A stretch of DNA of 64,000 nucleotides from assembly GCF_020329505.1 (NCBI RefSeq), contig NZ_JAGKJJ010000006.1, positions 62,001 through 126,000 on the forward strand. Direction: 5' to 3'. Under the pieces are notes generated by a model that worked only from the letters and a program-made list of their open reading frames with translations, ran no database searches and was not told where the DNA came from. Positions 35,068 through 43,338 of the stretch are shown in pieces (positions within the stretch are counted from its first letter, which is position 1; every line of letters begins with the position of its first letter). This DNA comes from Bradyrhizobium semiaridum (GTDB lineage: Bacteria; Pseudomonadota; Alphaproteobacteria; Rhizobiales; Xanthobacteraceae). Both the position numbers and the translations under genes were made by a program.

Positions 35068-35249
35068 CACCATCACCGGGGCTGTGACCTCAATCCCTGC
35101 ACAATACGCGGAAGCCAATTCAGTCGCAGGTGCTATCCGCCGGCCGAAGGCAAATGATTTGTGCATTTCTCCACCGTGATCCAAACGGCTTGGCCTCCCG
35201 TCCTTGTTCCGAGGCGATCAGATGGCGCCGGCCTCGACGACATTGCGGC

Positions 35250-36137
35250 TCAAACTTCGAACGCCCACTGCTCCGCCACCAGGCTGTATCGGCCTGCCTC
35301 GCGCCGCATATGCCCGAACCCCGGGAAATGCAGGTGCATGCCGCCGATCAGCATGTCGTCCGTGACCACCATGTCGAACATCATCTGACGAGCGGCCGCG
35401 GCGGCCGCGGGGTCGGTGTCGAATTCCATCGTCACTTCCGGCCGCGCAACCTGGATCTCCGGCACGTGGACCGTGTCACCCCAAACCACCATTGATTCGC
35501 CTCCGCGCGATACGACATAGGCGGCGTGGCCGGGGGTATGGCCGTGAATCGGGATGGCCGTGACGCCCGGCAGCACCTCGCCCTTCCGGAAGGTCTTGAC
35601 GCGATCGGCAGCCATATAGGGTTTCAACTGGGTGCGGCCGGCCTCGAAATAGCGGCGCCGGGGCCGCTCGGCCGCCTTGGCCATCGCCTCGTCGTTGAAC
35701 CAGTGATTGATCTCGTTCTCATGGACGATGACTTCCGCGTTGGGAAACAGCCGCGTTCCGGTCGTGGCATCGGTCAGCCCGTTGGAATGGTCGGGGTGGA
35801 CGTGGGTCAGCAGCACCGCGTCGACCGAAGCCGGATCGATGCCAGCGGCAGCGAGATTTGCCGGCAGGCGGCCGCAGGTCGGTCCCATCAGATCCGCAGA
35901 TCCGCAATCGATCAGATAAGTCCGATTGTCCATGCGCACGGCAAAGGCGTTGACCGAGATGCGCGGCGGCGAGGTGCGGTGCTCACGCGCCAAAATGGCC
36001 TTGGTTTCCTGCTCGGGGATATTGCGAAAGATCGTGTATCCCATGTCGACGTAACCGTCGCTGAGGCCGGTGACGAGCGCGTCGCCCAGCCTGCGGTGAT
36101 AGACGCCCGCGACTTGCGTTAAGGGTAAAGTGCTCAT
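35250..36137 (-). CDS. MBL-fold metallo-hydrolase
   Basis: A 295-residue metallo-beta-lactamase-fold enzyme. The zinc motif THVHPDHSNG gives H112, H114, D116 and H117; later ligands come from IHGHTPGHA and VWGDTVH. The start at 36137 overlaps the upstream stop by ATGA. Relatives hydrolyse thioesters, lactones or phosphodiesters; here it may hydrolyse a pathway CoA ester or lactone (inference). It is the last gene of the long catabolic operon. Confidence 0.9.
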   Translation of the reverse strand: MSTLPLTQVAGVYHRRLGDALVTGLSDGYVDMGYTIFRNIPEQETKAILAREHRTSPPRISVNAFAVRMDNRTYLIDCGSADLMGPTCGRLPANLAAAGIDPASVDAVLLTHVHPDHSNGLTDATTGTRLFPNAEVIVHENEINHWFNDEAMAKAAERPRRRYFEAGRTQLKPYMAADRVKTFRKGEVLPGVTAIPIHGHTPGHAAYVVSRGGESMVVWGDTVHVPEIQVARPEVTMEFDTDPAAAAAARQMMFDMVVTDDMLIGGMHLHFPGFGHMRREAGRYSLVAEQWAFEV

Positions 36138-36958
36138 TGCGCATTCTCCCGCCAAAATCTCGTAATGATCGCTGCATCGTCGCGCCTGTGGTGCCAGCTC
36201 CGGCCCACGCCAAGTTGTGCCTTCGACCAGAGCCTGATCTGCATCAGCGCGTAGGCCCAGGTGACGGCAAACACGTCCATCACGGGAGCGCCAGCGATGC
36301 GGTGGACGCTATGACGAACCAGGAGTTCCGCCAGCACGCCTTCCGCCGGAATGATGACATCAGCGCCACGCGCCACCAGGCGCTCGGCCGCGGCCGTGAA
36401 ATTTGCGATGACTGGAGCCGGGTCGGCATAAGCACGCGCCAGCTGTGGCTCGTCGAGCGGCGGATCCATTGCGGCGACCTCCAGCACACGGGCGCCAAGC
36501 TTGTGCTTGTCGACCGCCACCTTGGTCATCCATTGCACCGCCGGCGCGTTGGAGATCAATGCCACATAGCTGCCGAGCGAGCAGCCGACCAGGAGGCCGC
36601 TTTCGGTCAGCGACGAAACGGGGATATCGACAGCGGAACGGATCTCGCGCAAGAACGGTTCGCTGAACGAACCGATGACGAAAGCGTCATAGCCCTGTCG
36701 CTCGGCCGTGATCGCATTGTCGATCACCCGACTGAGAATGCGGTGATAGGCAAACGCATTGCCGAGTACCGCAGTGGCCGAAGCGCCAGCGTATGATCCG
36801 GACGGAAGCCCGTGAACGACGACCTCGGCGTCATCGCCAAGGATTTCCGCCGCATGGGCCTCGAGCGCGCGCTTGTAGACCTCGAGATGATCGAGCTCGT
36901 TGACCGACTGGTGCCAGATGCGCGGCATCGATCGCTTCCCAGGCATTGCCGCGCTCAT
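36134..36958 (-). CDS. Asp/Glu/hydantoin racemase-like protein lacking both catalytic cysteines
   Basis: A 274-residue protein of the Asp/Glu racemase superfamily by its overall layout (YDAFVIGSFSEPFLREI, DIPVSSLTESG, GADVIIPAEGVLAELL). In true hydantoin racemases the first block has a cysteine (ACFxDP) and the second LGCAG; here they are S97 and PAE. It is therefore probably not a cysteine racemase; related maleate isomerases and decarboxylases vary at these positions but keep at least one cysteine. Both ends overlap neighbours by ATGA, so it is tightly embedded in the operon. Confidence 0.75.
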   Translation of the reverse strand: MSAAMPGKRSMPRIWHQSVNELDHLEVYKRALEAHAAEILGDDAEVVVHGLPSGSYAGASATAVLGNAFAYHRILSRVIDNAITAERQGYDAFVIGSFSEPFLREIRSAVDIPVSSLTESGLLVGCSLGSYVALISNAPAVQWMTKVAVDKHKLGARVLEVAAMDPPLDEPQLARAYADPAPVIANFTAAAERLVARGADVIIPAEGVLAELLVRHSVHRIAGAPVMDVFAVTWAYALMQIRLWSKAQLGVGRSWHHRRDDAAIITRFWRENAQ

Positions 36959-38328
36959 GCCTCACTCCGGTCGTTGGTCAGGCGCAGCGAACGGATCGAG
37001 ACGAGGTCCTCGATGTTCCAGAGCTGTTCGAACAGCGCTGCGGCCTGGCCTTTCTTGAACACCCTGGTCGCGCAGTCCATGAACTTGTCCTGCAGTTCGT
37101 CGCGCGAAAGCGGACGCTGCCAGCTGCCCTTGGCATGAACCACCGGCTCGTGCTCGAGCACCTCGCCCGACGCCAGCACGACGCTGACGCGGTCGGCCGG
37201 CGCGAACGGCTGGTCACCCGGCATGATCTCGTCGGTCGTCGTGCAGCGAACCTTGGCGAAGGTGGTACCGACGTCGGGCCGCGAGACGAATTCGTCGGTG
37301 AGCTCGGACAGCCCGACGCGGCCGGCGATCAGCGCGGCGGCCATCGCGAATTCCATGCTGAATTTGGCCTCGAGACCGGTCTGCGGATTGGTATTGCGCA
37401 GCATCAGCCGTTGGGTGACGCCGGTGTGGACCCGGATTTCCTTCACGTCGTCGGGTTTGAGCTTGTGCGCGCGCACGAGGCCGAGCATCGCGTCGATCGA
37501 GCGATGGGTGGCATAACAGGTCGGATAGCGCTTCACATTGATGCCGAGATCGGCGAGCCGCCAGTTGCGACCGAGGTCGATCGTGCCGCTCTCGATATTC
37601 GGTGTGCCCGATGGTGAATGGGCACGCAGGAAGCCGGTTTGATGCTCGAGCACGTCGAGAGAAGCGGTAAAGCCCTGATCAGCGAGACGTGCCGCGAGCA
37701 CGCCCGATTGCGCGGTGCGGCCGGCATGCAGCGATTTGGTCATGGTCCCGAAATTGGCGACGAGTCCCGATGCGAGTGAGGCGGCGATCGCGATGGCGTG
37801 CGCGGTCTTTGTTGGGTCGAGCTTGCGCAGCCGCGCGCAGGCTGCGGCGGTGGCGAGCGCGCCCATCACGGCCGTCGGATGAAATCCGCGCTCATGGAGG
37901 TGACCGGGCTCGAGCGCAATGACTTGTGCCCAGACTTCGTAGCCCGAGGCATAGGCCGCGAGCGCGTCGGCGCCGCTGGAATCGAGCGACCAGCCTTCGG
38001 CCAGGATGGCCGGTACCAGCACCGTGCTCGGATGCCCGGCCAGCGCCACGTCGTCATAGTCGAGTACATGCGCCGCGACCCCGTTGACGAGCGCGGCATC
38101 CGGCGCCGCGAGATTGCGGCCCGACGGAACTTCCGGCGCGCCGTCGTTCTGGGTGGACGCGGCCACCATCGCCGACACGATCCGCACCGGCTGCTCGGCG
38201 GCGCCGGCGATCATGACGCCGACGCAATCGATGATGCCGGTCCGCGCTGCTTCGCGGCAGCGGCCGGACAGATCGGACAGCTTGAGGCCTGCGACGAAAT
38301 TCGCCGTCTGACGCGTGATATCCAGCAT
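36955..38328 (-). CDS. MmgE/PrpD-family protein (copy 1)
   Basis: A 457-residue member of the MmgE/PrpD family (2-methylcitrate dehydratase, cis-aconitate decarboxylase and related enzymes). AAHVLDYDDVALAGHPSTVL carries the conserved D-D...H active-site segment, and GFHPTAVMGALATAAACARL and INVKRYPTCYATHRSIDAML are typical. The start at 38328 has GAGGAG upstream. A second, clearly different copy is at 43335-44729 in the same operon. It would dehydrate, isomerise or decarboxylate a polycarboxylate intermediate. Confidence 0.9.
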   Translation of the reverse strand: MLDITRQTANFVAGLKLSDLSGRCREAARTGIIDCVGVMIAGAAEQPVRIVSAMVAASTQNDGAPEVPSGRNLAAPDAALVNGVAAHVLDYDDVALAGHPSTVLVPAILAEGWSLDSSGADALAAYASGYEVWAQVIALEPGHLHERGFHPTAVMGALATAAACARLRKLDPTKTAHAIAIAASLASGLVANFGTMTKSLHAGRTAQSGVLAARLADQGFTASLDVLEHQTGFLRAHSPSGTPNIESGTIDLGRNWRLADLGINVKRYPTCYATHRSIDAMLGLVRAHKLKPDDVKEIRVHTGVTQRLMLRNTNPQTGLEAKFSMEFAMAAALIAGRVGLSELTDEFVSRPDVGTTFAKVRCTTTDEIMPGDQPFAPADRVSVVLASGEVLEHEPVVHAKGSWQRPLSRDELQDKFMDCATRVFKKGQAAALFEQLWNIEDLVSIRSLRLTNDRSEA

Positions 38329-38338
38329 GGGTGTCTCC

Positions 38339-39541
38339 TCAGTAGGAACGCGGAAGGCCGAGCACGTGCTGCGCCACATAGGCCAGCACCATGTTGGTCG
38401 AGATCGGGGCGGTCTGGTAAAGGCGGACTTCACGCCATTTGCGCTCGACGTCGTATTCCTGCGCAAAGGCGAAGCCGCCATGGGTCTGGAACGTCGTGTC
38501 GGCGGCCTTCCAGGTCGCCTCCGAGGCCAGCAGCTTGGCGATGTTGGCGTCTGTTCCGCAGGGCTGCCCGGCCTGGAAGAGCGCGGCTGCGCGGCGGCAC
38601 ATCATGTCGGCGGCTTCGAGTTCGGCGTAGGCACGCGCCAGTGGAAACTGGATGCCCTGATTCTGGCCGATCGATCGCCCGAAGACGCGCCGCTCATTGG
38701 CATAGGCGACACCCTTGCCGAGAAGCCAGCGCCCGTCCCCAACACATTCAGAGGCGACCAGGATCCGCTCGGCGTTCATGCCGTCGAGGATGTAGCGAAA
38801 GCCCTTGCCCTCCTCACCGATGAGGTTGGCAGCCGGCACTTTCAGGTTCTCGATGAACACTTCGGTCGTGTTGTGGTTGACCATCGCCTTGATCGGGCGG
38901 ATTTCGACGCCATTGCCCTTGGCCTCGCGCAAGTCGACGAGGAACACCGAAAGCCCGTCGGTACGGCCCTTCACCTGGTCAAGCGGCGTGGTGCGTGCCA
39001 GCAGCAGCATCAGATCGGAGTGCAGCGCCCGCGACGTCCAGACCTTCTGGCCGTTGACGACGTAGACGTCCCCCTGACGCTCGGCGCGGGTCTTGAGCTG
39101 GGTGGTATCGGAGCCGGTATTGGGCTCGGTCACGCCAAATGCCTGCAGCCGCAGCCGACCCGCCGCGATCTCCGGCAGGTAGGTCCGCTTCTGGGTTTCG
39201 TTGCCGTGACGAAGCAACGTTCCCATGATGTACATCTGGGCATGCGCGGGGCTGGCGCTGCAGCCGTTTGCATTGATCTCTTCCAGGATCACCGCGGCTG
39301 CACGCAGCGGCAGACCCGAACCGCCATACTCCTCCGGAATGAGCGCGCCGAGAAATCCCGCTTCCGTCAACGCCGCGACGAATTCGGTCGGATAGGCACT
39401 CTGGTCGTCGAGCTTGCGCCAGTATTCGCCCGGAAAGCCCTTGCAGATCTGCCGCACCGTGTTGCGCAGGTCGGAGAAATCCTCGCCCAACGCGACGGTG
39501 ACCTCCATGTCGGCGGTTTGGGCGGCGTCGTGATAGTTCAT
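38339..39541 (-). CDS. Acyl-CoA dehydrogenase
   Basis: A 400-residue flavoprotein with the three-domain acyl-CoA dehydrogenase layout: IPEEYGGSGLPLRAAAVI, FGVTEPNTGSDTTQLKTRAE (FAD/substrate loop) and a C-terminal helical bundle. The C-terminus reads QTAPISTNMVLAYVAQHVLG, where classical enzymes have the GTxE base, so the catalytic base must come from elsewhere; this APIST-type tail recurs in a subfamily. It introduces an alpha,beta double bond in the CoA thioester that the downstream hydratase could use. Ten to eleven bases separate it from each neighbour. Confidence 0.9.
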   Translation of the reverse strand: MNYHDAAQTADMEVTVALGEDFSDLRNTVRQICKGFPGEYWRKLDDQSAYPTEFVAALTEAGFLGALIPEEYGGSGLPLRAAAVILEEINANGCSASPAHAQMYIMGTLLRHGNETQKRTYLPEIAAGRLRLQAFGVTEPNTGSDTTQLKTRAERQGDVYVVNGQKVWTSRALHSDLMLLLARTTPLDQVKGRTDGLSVFLVDLREAKGNGVEIRPIKAMVNHNTTEVFIENLKVPAANLIGEEGKGFRYILDGMNAERILVASECVGDGRWLLGKGVAYANERRVFGRSIGQNQGIQFPLARAYAELEAADMMCRRAAALFQAGQPCGTDANIAKLLASEATWKAADTTFQTHGGFAFAQEYDVERKWREVRLYQTAPISTNMVLAYVAQHVLGLPRSY

Positions 39542-39552
39542 GTCATATCCTT

Positions 39553-40488
39553 TCAGGCGGCGGCGCTGGCCGACACGCGGAACGTTTTGGGCAGGCCGGC
39601 GCGGGCGATCGCGCCCGAGAACCGCTCGCCGGGCAGCCAGCTCTCGACCTCCCGTCGCAAGGCAACCAGCCGCTCGACATCGGCGCCGGTATCGAAACCG
39701 AGTTGCTCGAGCAGGAAGACGGTATCCTCGGTGTCGATGTTGCCGGTAGCGCCCGGTGCGAACGGACAGCCGCCGAGTCCAGCGAGGGACGCATCGAATG
39801 CACGTACGCCCGCATCCAGTGCTGCCGTCACATTGGCAAGGCCGAGGCCGCGCGTGTCATGGAAATGGCAGGCGACCGGCAGCGGACGAACGGCTGCGAT
39901 CACCGCGCCCATCAGGCGGCGGACCTGGCCCGGATCGCCATAGCCGACCGTATCGGCAACAATAATCTCGTCGGCGCCCATGCCGGCGAGCCGCACAGCG
40001 ATTTCGACCACCCGTGCTTCCGATACCGCCCCCGAGATGGTGCAGCCGAACGCGGTCGCTATGCCCGCACCAAGTCCTATTCGTGCTCCGGGGCGCTGGT
40101 CGCGAGCCGCGGCGATACGCGCGAAGTCCTGCAGCGACTCTTCGGTGCTGCGGCGAACATTGGCCTGATTGTGCGCCTCGCTGGCCGACAGCACGTAGTT
40201 GACGATCGGCACTCCGAGCGCGAAGGCTCGCTCGGCTCCCTTCAGATTCGGAACCAGAACCGACGGCCGCAAGCCAGGCATCGCCAGCGCCCCCAGGGCC
40301 ACCTCCTCCGCATCGGCAAATTGCGGGATCACCTTGGCCGGCACGAATGAAGTCACCTCGATCTCGCGGATTCCGGCTGCCACCGCGCCACGGCACCAGG
40401 CCAGCTTGCGCGCGGTCGGCAAGATGGTCTTGACCATCTGTATGCCGTCCCGGGGTCCGACCTCGCGAACATGAGCCTTCTCACGCAT
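39553..40488 (-). CDS. HMG-CoA lyase-like enzyme
   Basis: A 311-residue TIM-barrel lyase. VREVGPRDGIQ holds the catalytic R13-D14 pair, HFHDTRG the metal histidines, and GLGGCPFAPGATGN the C-terminal catalytic cysteine loop, all diagnostic of the HMG-CoA lyase family. It would cleave a 3-hydroxy(-3-methyl)acyl-CoA into acetyl-CoA or its analogue plus a ketone or keto-acid. The start at 40488 has GGGAG seven bases upstream. No biotin carboxylase is nearby, so a leucine-type route is not implied. Confidence 0.92.
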   Translation of the reverse strand: MREKAHVREVGPRDGIQMVKTILPTARKLAWCRGAVAAGIREIEVTSFVPAKVIPQFADAEEVALGALAMPGLRPSVLVPNLKGAERAFALGVPIVNYVLSASEAHNQANVRRSTEESLQDFARIAAARDQRPGARIGLGAGIATAFGCTISGAVSEARVVEIAVRLAGMGADEIIVADTVGYGDPGQVRRLMGAVIAAVRPLPVACHFHDTRGLGLANVTAALDAGVRAFDASLAGLGGCPFAPGATGNIDTEDTVFLLEQLGFDTGADVERLVALRREVESWLPGERFSGAIARAGLPKTFRVSASAAA

Positions 40489-40501
40489 TGCGCGTCTCCC
40501 T

Positions 40502-41296
40502 CTATTTGCCCTGAAAGTTGGGTTTGCGGCGCTCGTTGAATGCCAGCACGCCTTCACGCCGGTCCGCCGTCGGGACCAGGCGGTTGTAAGCTTCGATCTC
40601 GAAGGCAAGGCCATCGGCGAGCGACATCTGCAAGCCGCGATGGATCGCCTGCTTGGCCTGGCGCACCGAGATCGGGCCGTTGGCGGCGATGCGATGGGCG
40701 ATGGCGAAGGTCGCCTCCAGCAACTCCCCTGGCGGCAGCACCCGATTGACAAGTCCCCACTGCTCGGCTTCGGCAGCCGAGAACGGCTTGCCGGACAGGA
40801 TCAGTTCCTTGGCGCGGCGCTCGCCGACGGCGCGCGGCAGATTTTGCGTGCCGCCGCCGCCCGGCATGATGCCGAGCGTCACTTCGGTCAGCGCGAAGCG
40901 CGCATTGGTCGAGGCGTAGACGAAGTCGAGTGCCGCCGCGATCTCGCAGCCGCCGCCATAGGCCGCGCCGTTGATCGCGCCGATCAAGGGAATCGGACAG
41001 CCCAGGAGGGCGCGCAGCATGCGCTCGAAGACCAGATGCTGTGCCTGCCAGGCCTCATCCGTCATGCCGTTGCGCTGCTTCAGATCGCCGCCGGCGCAAA
41101 ACGCCTTGTCGCCATGTCCGGTCAAGATCACCGCGCGCAGGCCCTCGATGTCGGTCGAGAAGCCCTCGAACAGTTCCACCAGATCGAGGCCCATCTGGGT
41201 GTTCATGGCATTGGACGCCTCCGGCCGGTGCAACGTCACCAGCAGGATATCGCCCTCGCGCCGCTCGACCTTGATGGTCTGGAATTCAGTTCGCAT
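40502..41296 (-). CDS. Enoyl-CoA hydratase/isomerase
   Basis: A 264-residue crotonase. The oxyanion segments RPEASNAMN and CAGGDLKQ, the glycine-rich GAAYGGGCEIAAALDF and the catalytic loop LTEVTLGIMPGGGGTQNLPR are all in place. It hydrates the enoyl-CoA made by the acyl-CoA dehydrogenase, giving the 3-hydroxy ester that the lyase could cleave. The start at 41296 overlaps the CaiB-type gene by 11 bases, indicating coupling. Confidence 0.93.
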   Translation of the reverse strand: MRTEFQTIKVERREGDILLVTLHRPEASNAMNTQMGLDLVELFEGFSTDIEGLRAVILTGHGDKAFCAGGDLKQRNGMTDEAWQAQHLVFERMLRALLGCPIPLIGAINGAAYGGGCEIAAALDFVYASTNARFALTEVTLGIMPGGGGTQNLPRAVGERRAKELILSGKPFSAAEAEQWGLVNRVLPPGELLEATFAIAHRIAANGPISVRQAKQAIHRGLQMSLADGLAFEIEAYNRLVPTADRREGVLAFNERRKPNFQGK

Positions 41297-42449
41297 TGGT
41301 GGTCCCTCTGCTTGCGGGTGTTCGAAGGATGGCGTTGTGCTGGCCGAGCGCCGGCGCTGCGGTGCGTGCGCGTGGACGTGCGCCGTCGAACGCGAGCGGC
41401 ACGCCAACAAGATCGATATCGTCGTCCGTGCATCGCACCATCATGTCGAGGGCGCGGGTTTGCGGATGCCGAGCAACCTGATCGGTGGTCAGCAGCGGTG
41501 CATTGGGAACCCCGGCTGCGTCGAGAATGCCGCCAAGCGCATCGGCCGTATGGCGGCGCACCGCCGCTGCGATCTGCGGGATCAGTCGCTCGCGGTTGAC
41601 GACCCTTGCCGCGTTGGTCGCAAAGTCAGGATCATGCGCAAGCGCCTCGAGGCTCAACGCCACGCACAGCTTTCGGAACAGATTGTCGTTGCCGGCGGCG
41701 ATCATCAGCCAGCCGTCGGATGCCTCGAAAGCTTGATATGGCGCAATTTCCGCCGTGCCCGAACCATAGGGCCTGCGCACCTCGCCCGACGCCGCATAGC
41801 CAGCCAGCGGCACCGTCATCCAGGCCAGCCCAGTCTCGTAGAGCGAGGTCGCAACGCTGCGACCTTGACCGCCATTGTTGCGCGCCACCAGGGCCGCAAG
41901 CATGCCGATCACCGCCCACATGCCGGAGCCCATGTCGACCAGCGAGACGCCGACGCGCACCGGCGGCCGACCGCCCTCGCCGGTCACGCTCATGATGCCG
42001 GTGCTGGCCTGGGCGAGCGGATCGTAGCCGGGCTTGCTGGCGAGCGGTCCCTTGGACCCGAACGCGCCGATGTCGCACCAGATCAGCGATGGCTTCGCCG
42101 CGCTGAGCGCTTTCGCAGTGAGACCAAACTTGTCCAGAATGCCGGGCCGCAGATTCTGGATCACGGCATCGGCCTCGTTCAGGATCAGCGACTTCAGCCG
42201 CTCGCAATCCTCCGCTGCGCCGAAATCGACCGTAATGCCCTCCTTGCCGCGATTGAGGCTATGGAAAACGCTTGCCGTTCCGTTCCAGAACGGCGGTCCC
42301 CAGCCCCGCGCATAATCGCCGCTCTTGGGATTCTCGACCTTGATTACCCGGGCGCCGAGATCGGCCAGAATGAGCCCCGCATAGGGCGCGGCTACGCTGT
42401 GCCCAAGTTCGACCACGGTAATGCCAGCGAGCGGCTTGTCGACGTCCAT
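41286..42449 (-). CDS. CaiB/BaiF (class III) CoA-transferase
   Basis: A 387-residue class III CoA-transferase: GITVVELGHSVAAPYAGLIL at the N-terminus, LADLGARVIKVENPKSGD and SLNRGKEGITVDF, then the catalytic aspartate segment YDPLAQASTGIMSVTGEGG. It activates the pathway acid by moving CoA from succinyl-CoA or a pathway product. The start at 42449 has GGGAGGATTT upstream. It follows the SDR gene after 79 bases in the same operon. Confidence 0.92.
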   Translation of the reverse strand: MDVDKPLAGITVVELGHSVAAPYAGLILADLGARVIKVENPKSGDYARGWGPPFWNGTASVFHSLNRGKEGITVDFGAAEDCERLKSLILNEADAVIQNLRPGILDKFGLTAKALSAAKPSLIWCDIGAFGSKGPLASKPGYDPLAQASTGIMSVTGEGGRPPVRVGVSLVDMGSGMWAVIGMLAALVARNNGGQGRSVATSLYETGLAWMTVPLAGYAASGEVRRPYGSGTAEIAPYQAFEASDGWLMIAAGNDNLFRKLCVALSLEALAHDPDFATNAARVVNRERLIPQIAAAVRRHTADALGGILDAAGVPNAPLLTTDQVARHPQTRALDMMVRCTDDDIDLVGVPLAFDGARPRARTAAPALGQHNAILRTPASRGTTNAN

Positions 42450-42528
42450 CAAATCCTCCCGGCTGCCGCGAGGGCCGCCGCCGTTCCTGTTGTCATCAAT
42501 CGATTCATCATATCGAGCGGCGCCGCCT

Positions 42529-43338
42529 TCACGACTTGTCCTGCGCATTGTCGGCAACCAGAACGGCGCCATTGACGAAGCTCGCTCGGTCGGACAGTGC
42601 AAAGACGATCAGATTGGCGAGTTCCTGCGGCGTGCCCCAGCGCGTGTTGCGCATCGCATTGTTCTCCGACCAGCGTTTGCGTTCGGATTCAGCATCGGCC
42701 TCGCTCAGGTCGCGCTTGGCGAGCTCGCGCTCCCATTTCGCAAAACGCTCCGGCGTGTTGACGAAACCGGGCACGACGCAGTTGACGCGAATGTTGTGCG
42801 GCCCGAATTCGTTTGCAAGAATCTTGGAGAAGCGGATCTCGGCCGACTTGGCCGGACCGGTGCAGGACGACAGGAATGGCGGCATCGTCACCATGATCCC
42901 GGTTTCGCCCGATACGTTGACGATGCTGCCGCCGTTCTGCTCGATCATGATCGGAATGATGCGCTGACAGATACGGAACTGGGCGAAGAAATTGATCGCC
43001 ATGCCGTATTGCAGCTCCTCGTCGGTGACTTCGAGGAACGGCTTGTAGGTACCGGTGCCGGCATTGTTGACCAGGATGTCGACGCGGCCGAGGCGGTCGC
43101 GAGCGATCGCCGGCAGCCGCCCGATCTGCTTCAGATCTGTCACATCAAGCGACAGCGTTTCGACCTTAACGCCGGTGGTCCGCTCGACGTCAGCGCGACA
43201 TTCGGCCAGCGCGTCCTCGCGGCGCGCGCAGGCCAGAACCTTGACACCTTCCTCAGCCAGCAGACGCACGGTCTCGAGACCGATGCCCTTGCTGCCGCCG
43301 GTAACGATCGCGGTCTTGCCTACAAGTCCAAGTTTCAT
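42529..43338 (-). CDS. Short-chain dehydrogenase/reductase with altered active site
   Basis: A 269-residue SDR: the nucleotide site TGGSKGIG (residues 13-20) and VNNAGTG-type LVNNAG (89-94) are canonical. The expected YxxxK is T160-GPA-K164, so the catalytic tyrosine is threonine, while S143 (NVSGE) remains. Divergent SDRs with this change exist, but activity is uncertain. The ATG at 43338 overlaps the MmgE/PrpD stop (ATGA) and has AAGGA upstream. It could oxidise a hydroxyacyl intermediate. Confidence 0.88.
   Translation of the reverse strand: MKLGLVGKTAIVTGGSKGIGLETVRLLAEEGVKVLACARREDALAECRADVERTTGVKVETLSLDVTDLKQIGRLPAIARDRLGRVDILVNNAGTGTYKPFLEVTDEELQYGMAINFFAQFRICQRIIPIMIEQNGGSIVNVSGETGIMVTMPPFLSSCTGPAKSAEIRFSKILANEFGPHNIRVNCVVPGFVNTPERFAKWERELAKRDLSEADAESERKRWSENNAMRNTRWGTPQELANLIVFALSDRASFVNGAVLVADNAQDKS

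Noticed and set aside
39553-42449. Leucine or isovalerate degradation cluster
   Set aside because: The HMG-CoA-lyase-like gene is present, but no methylcrotonyl-CoA carboxylase subunits lie anywhere in the window.
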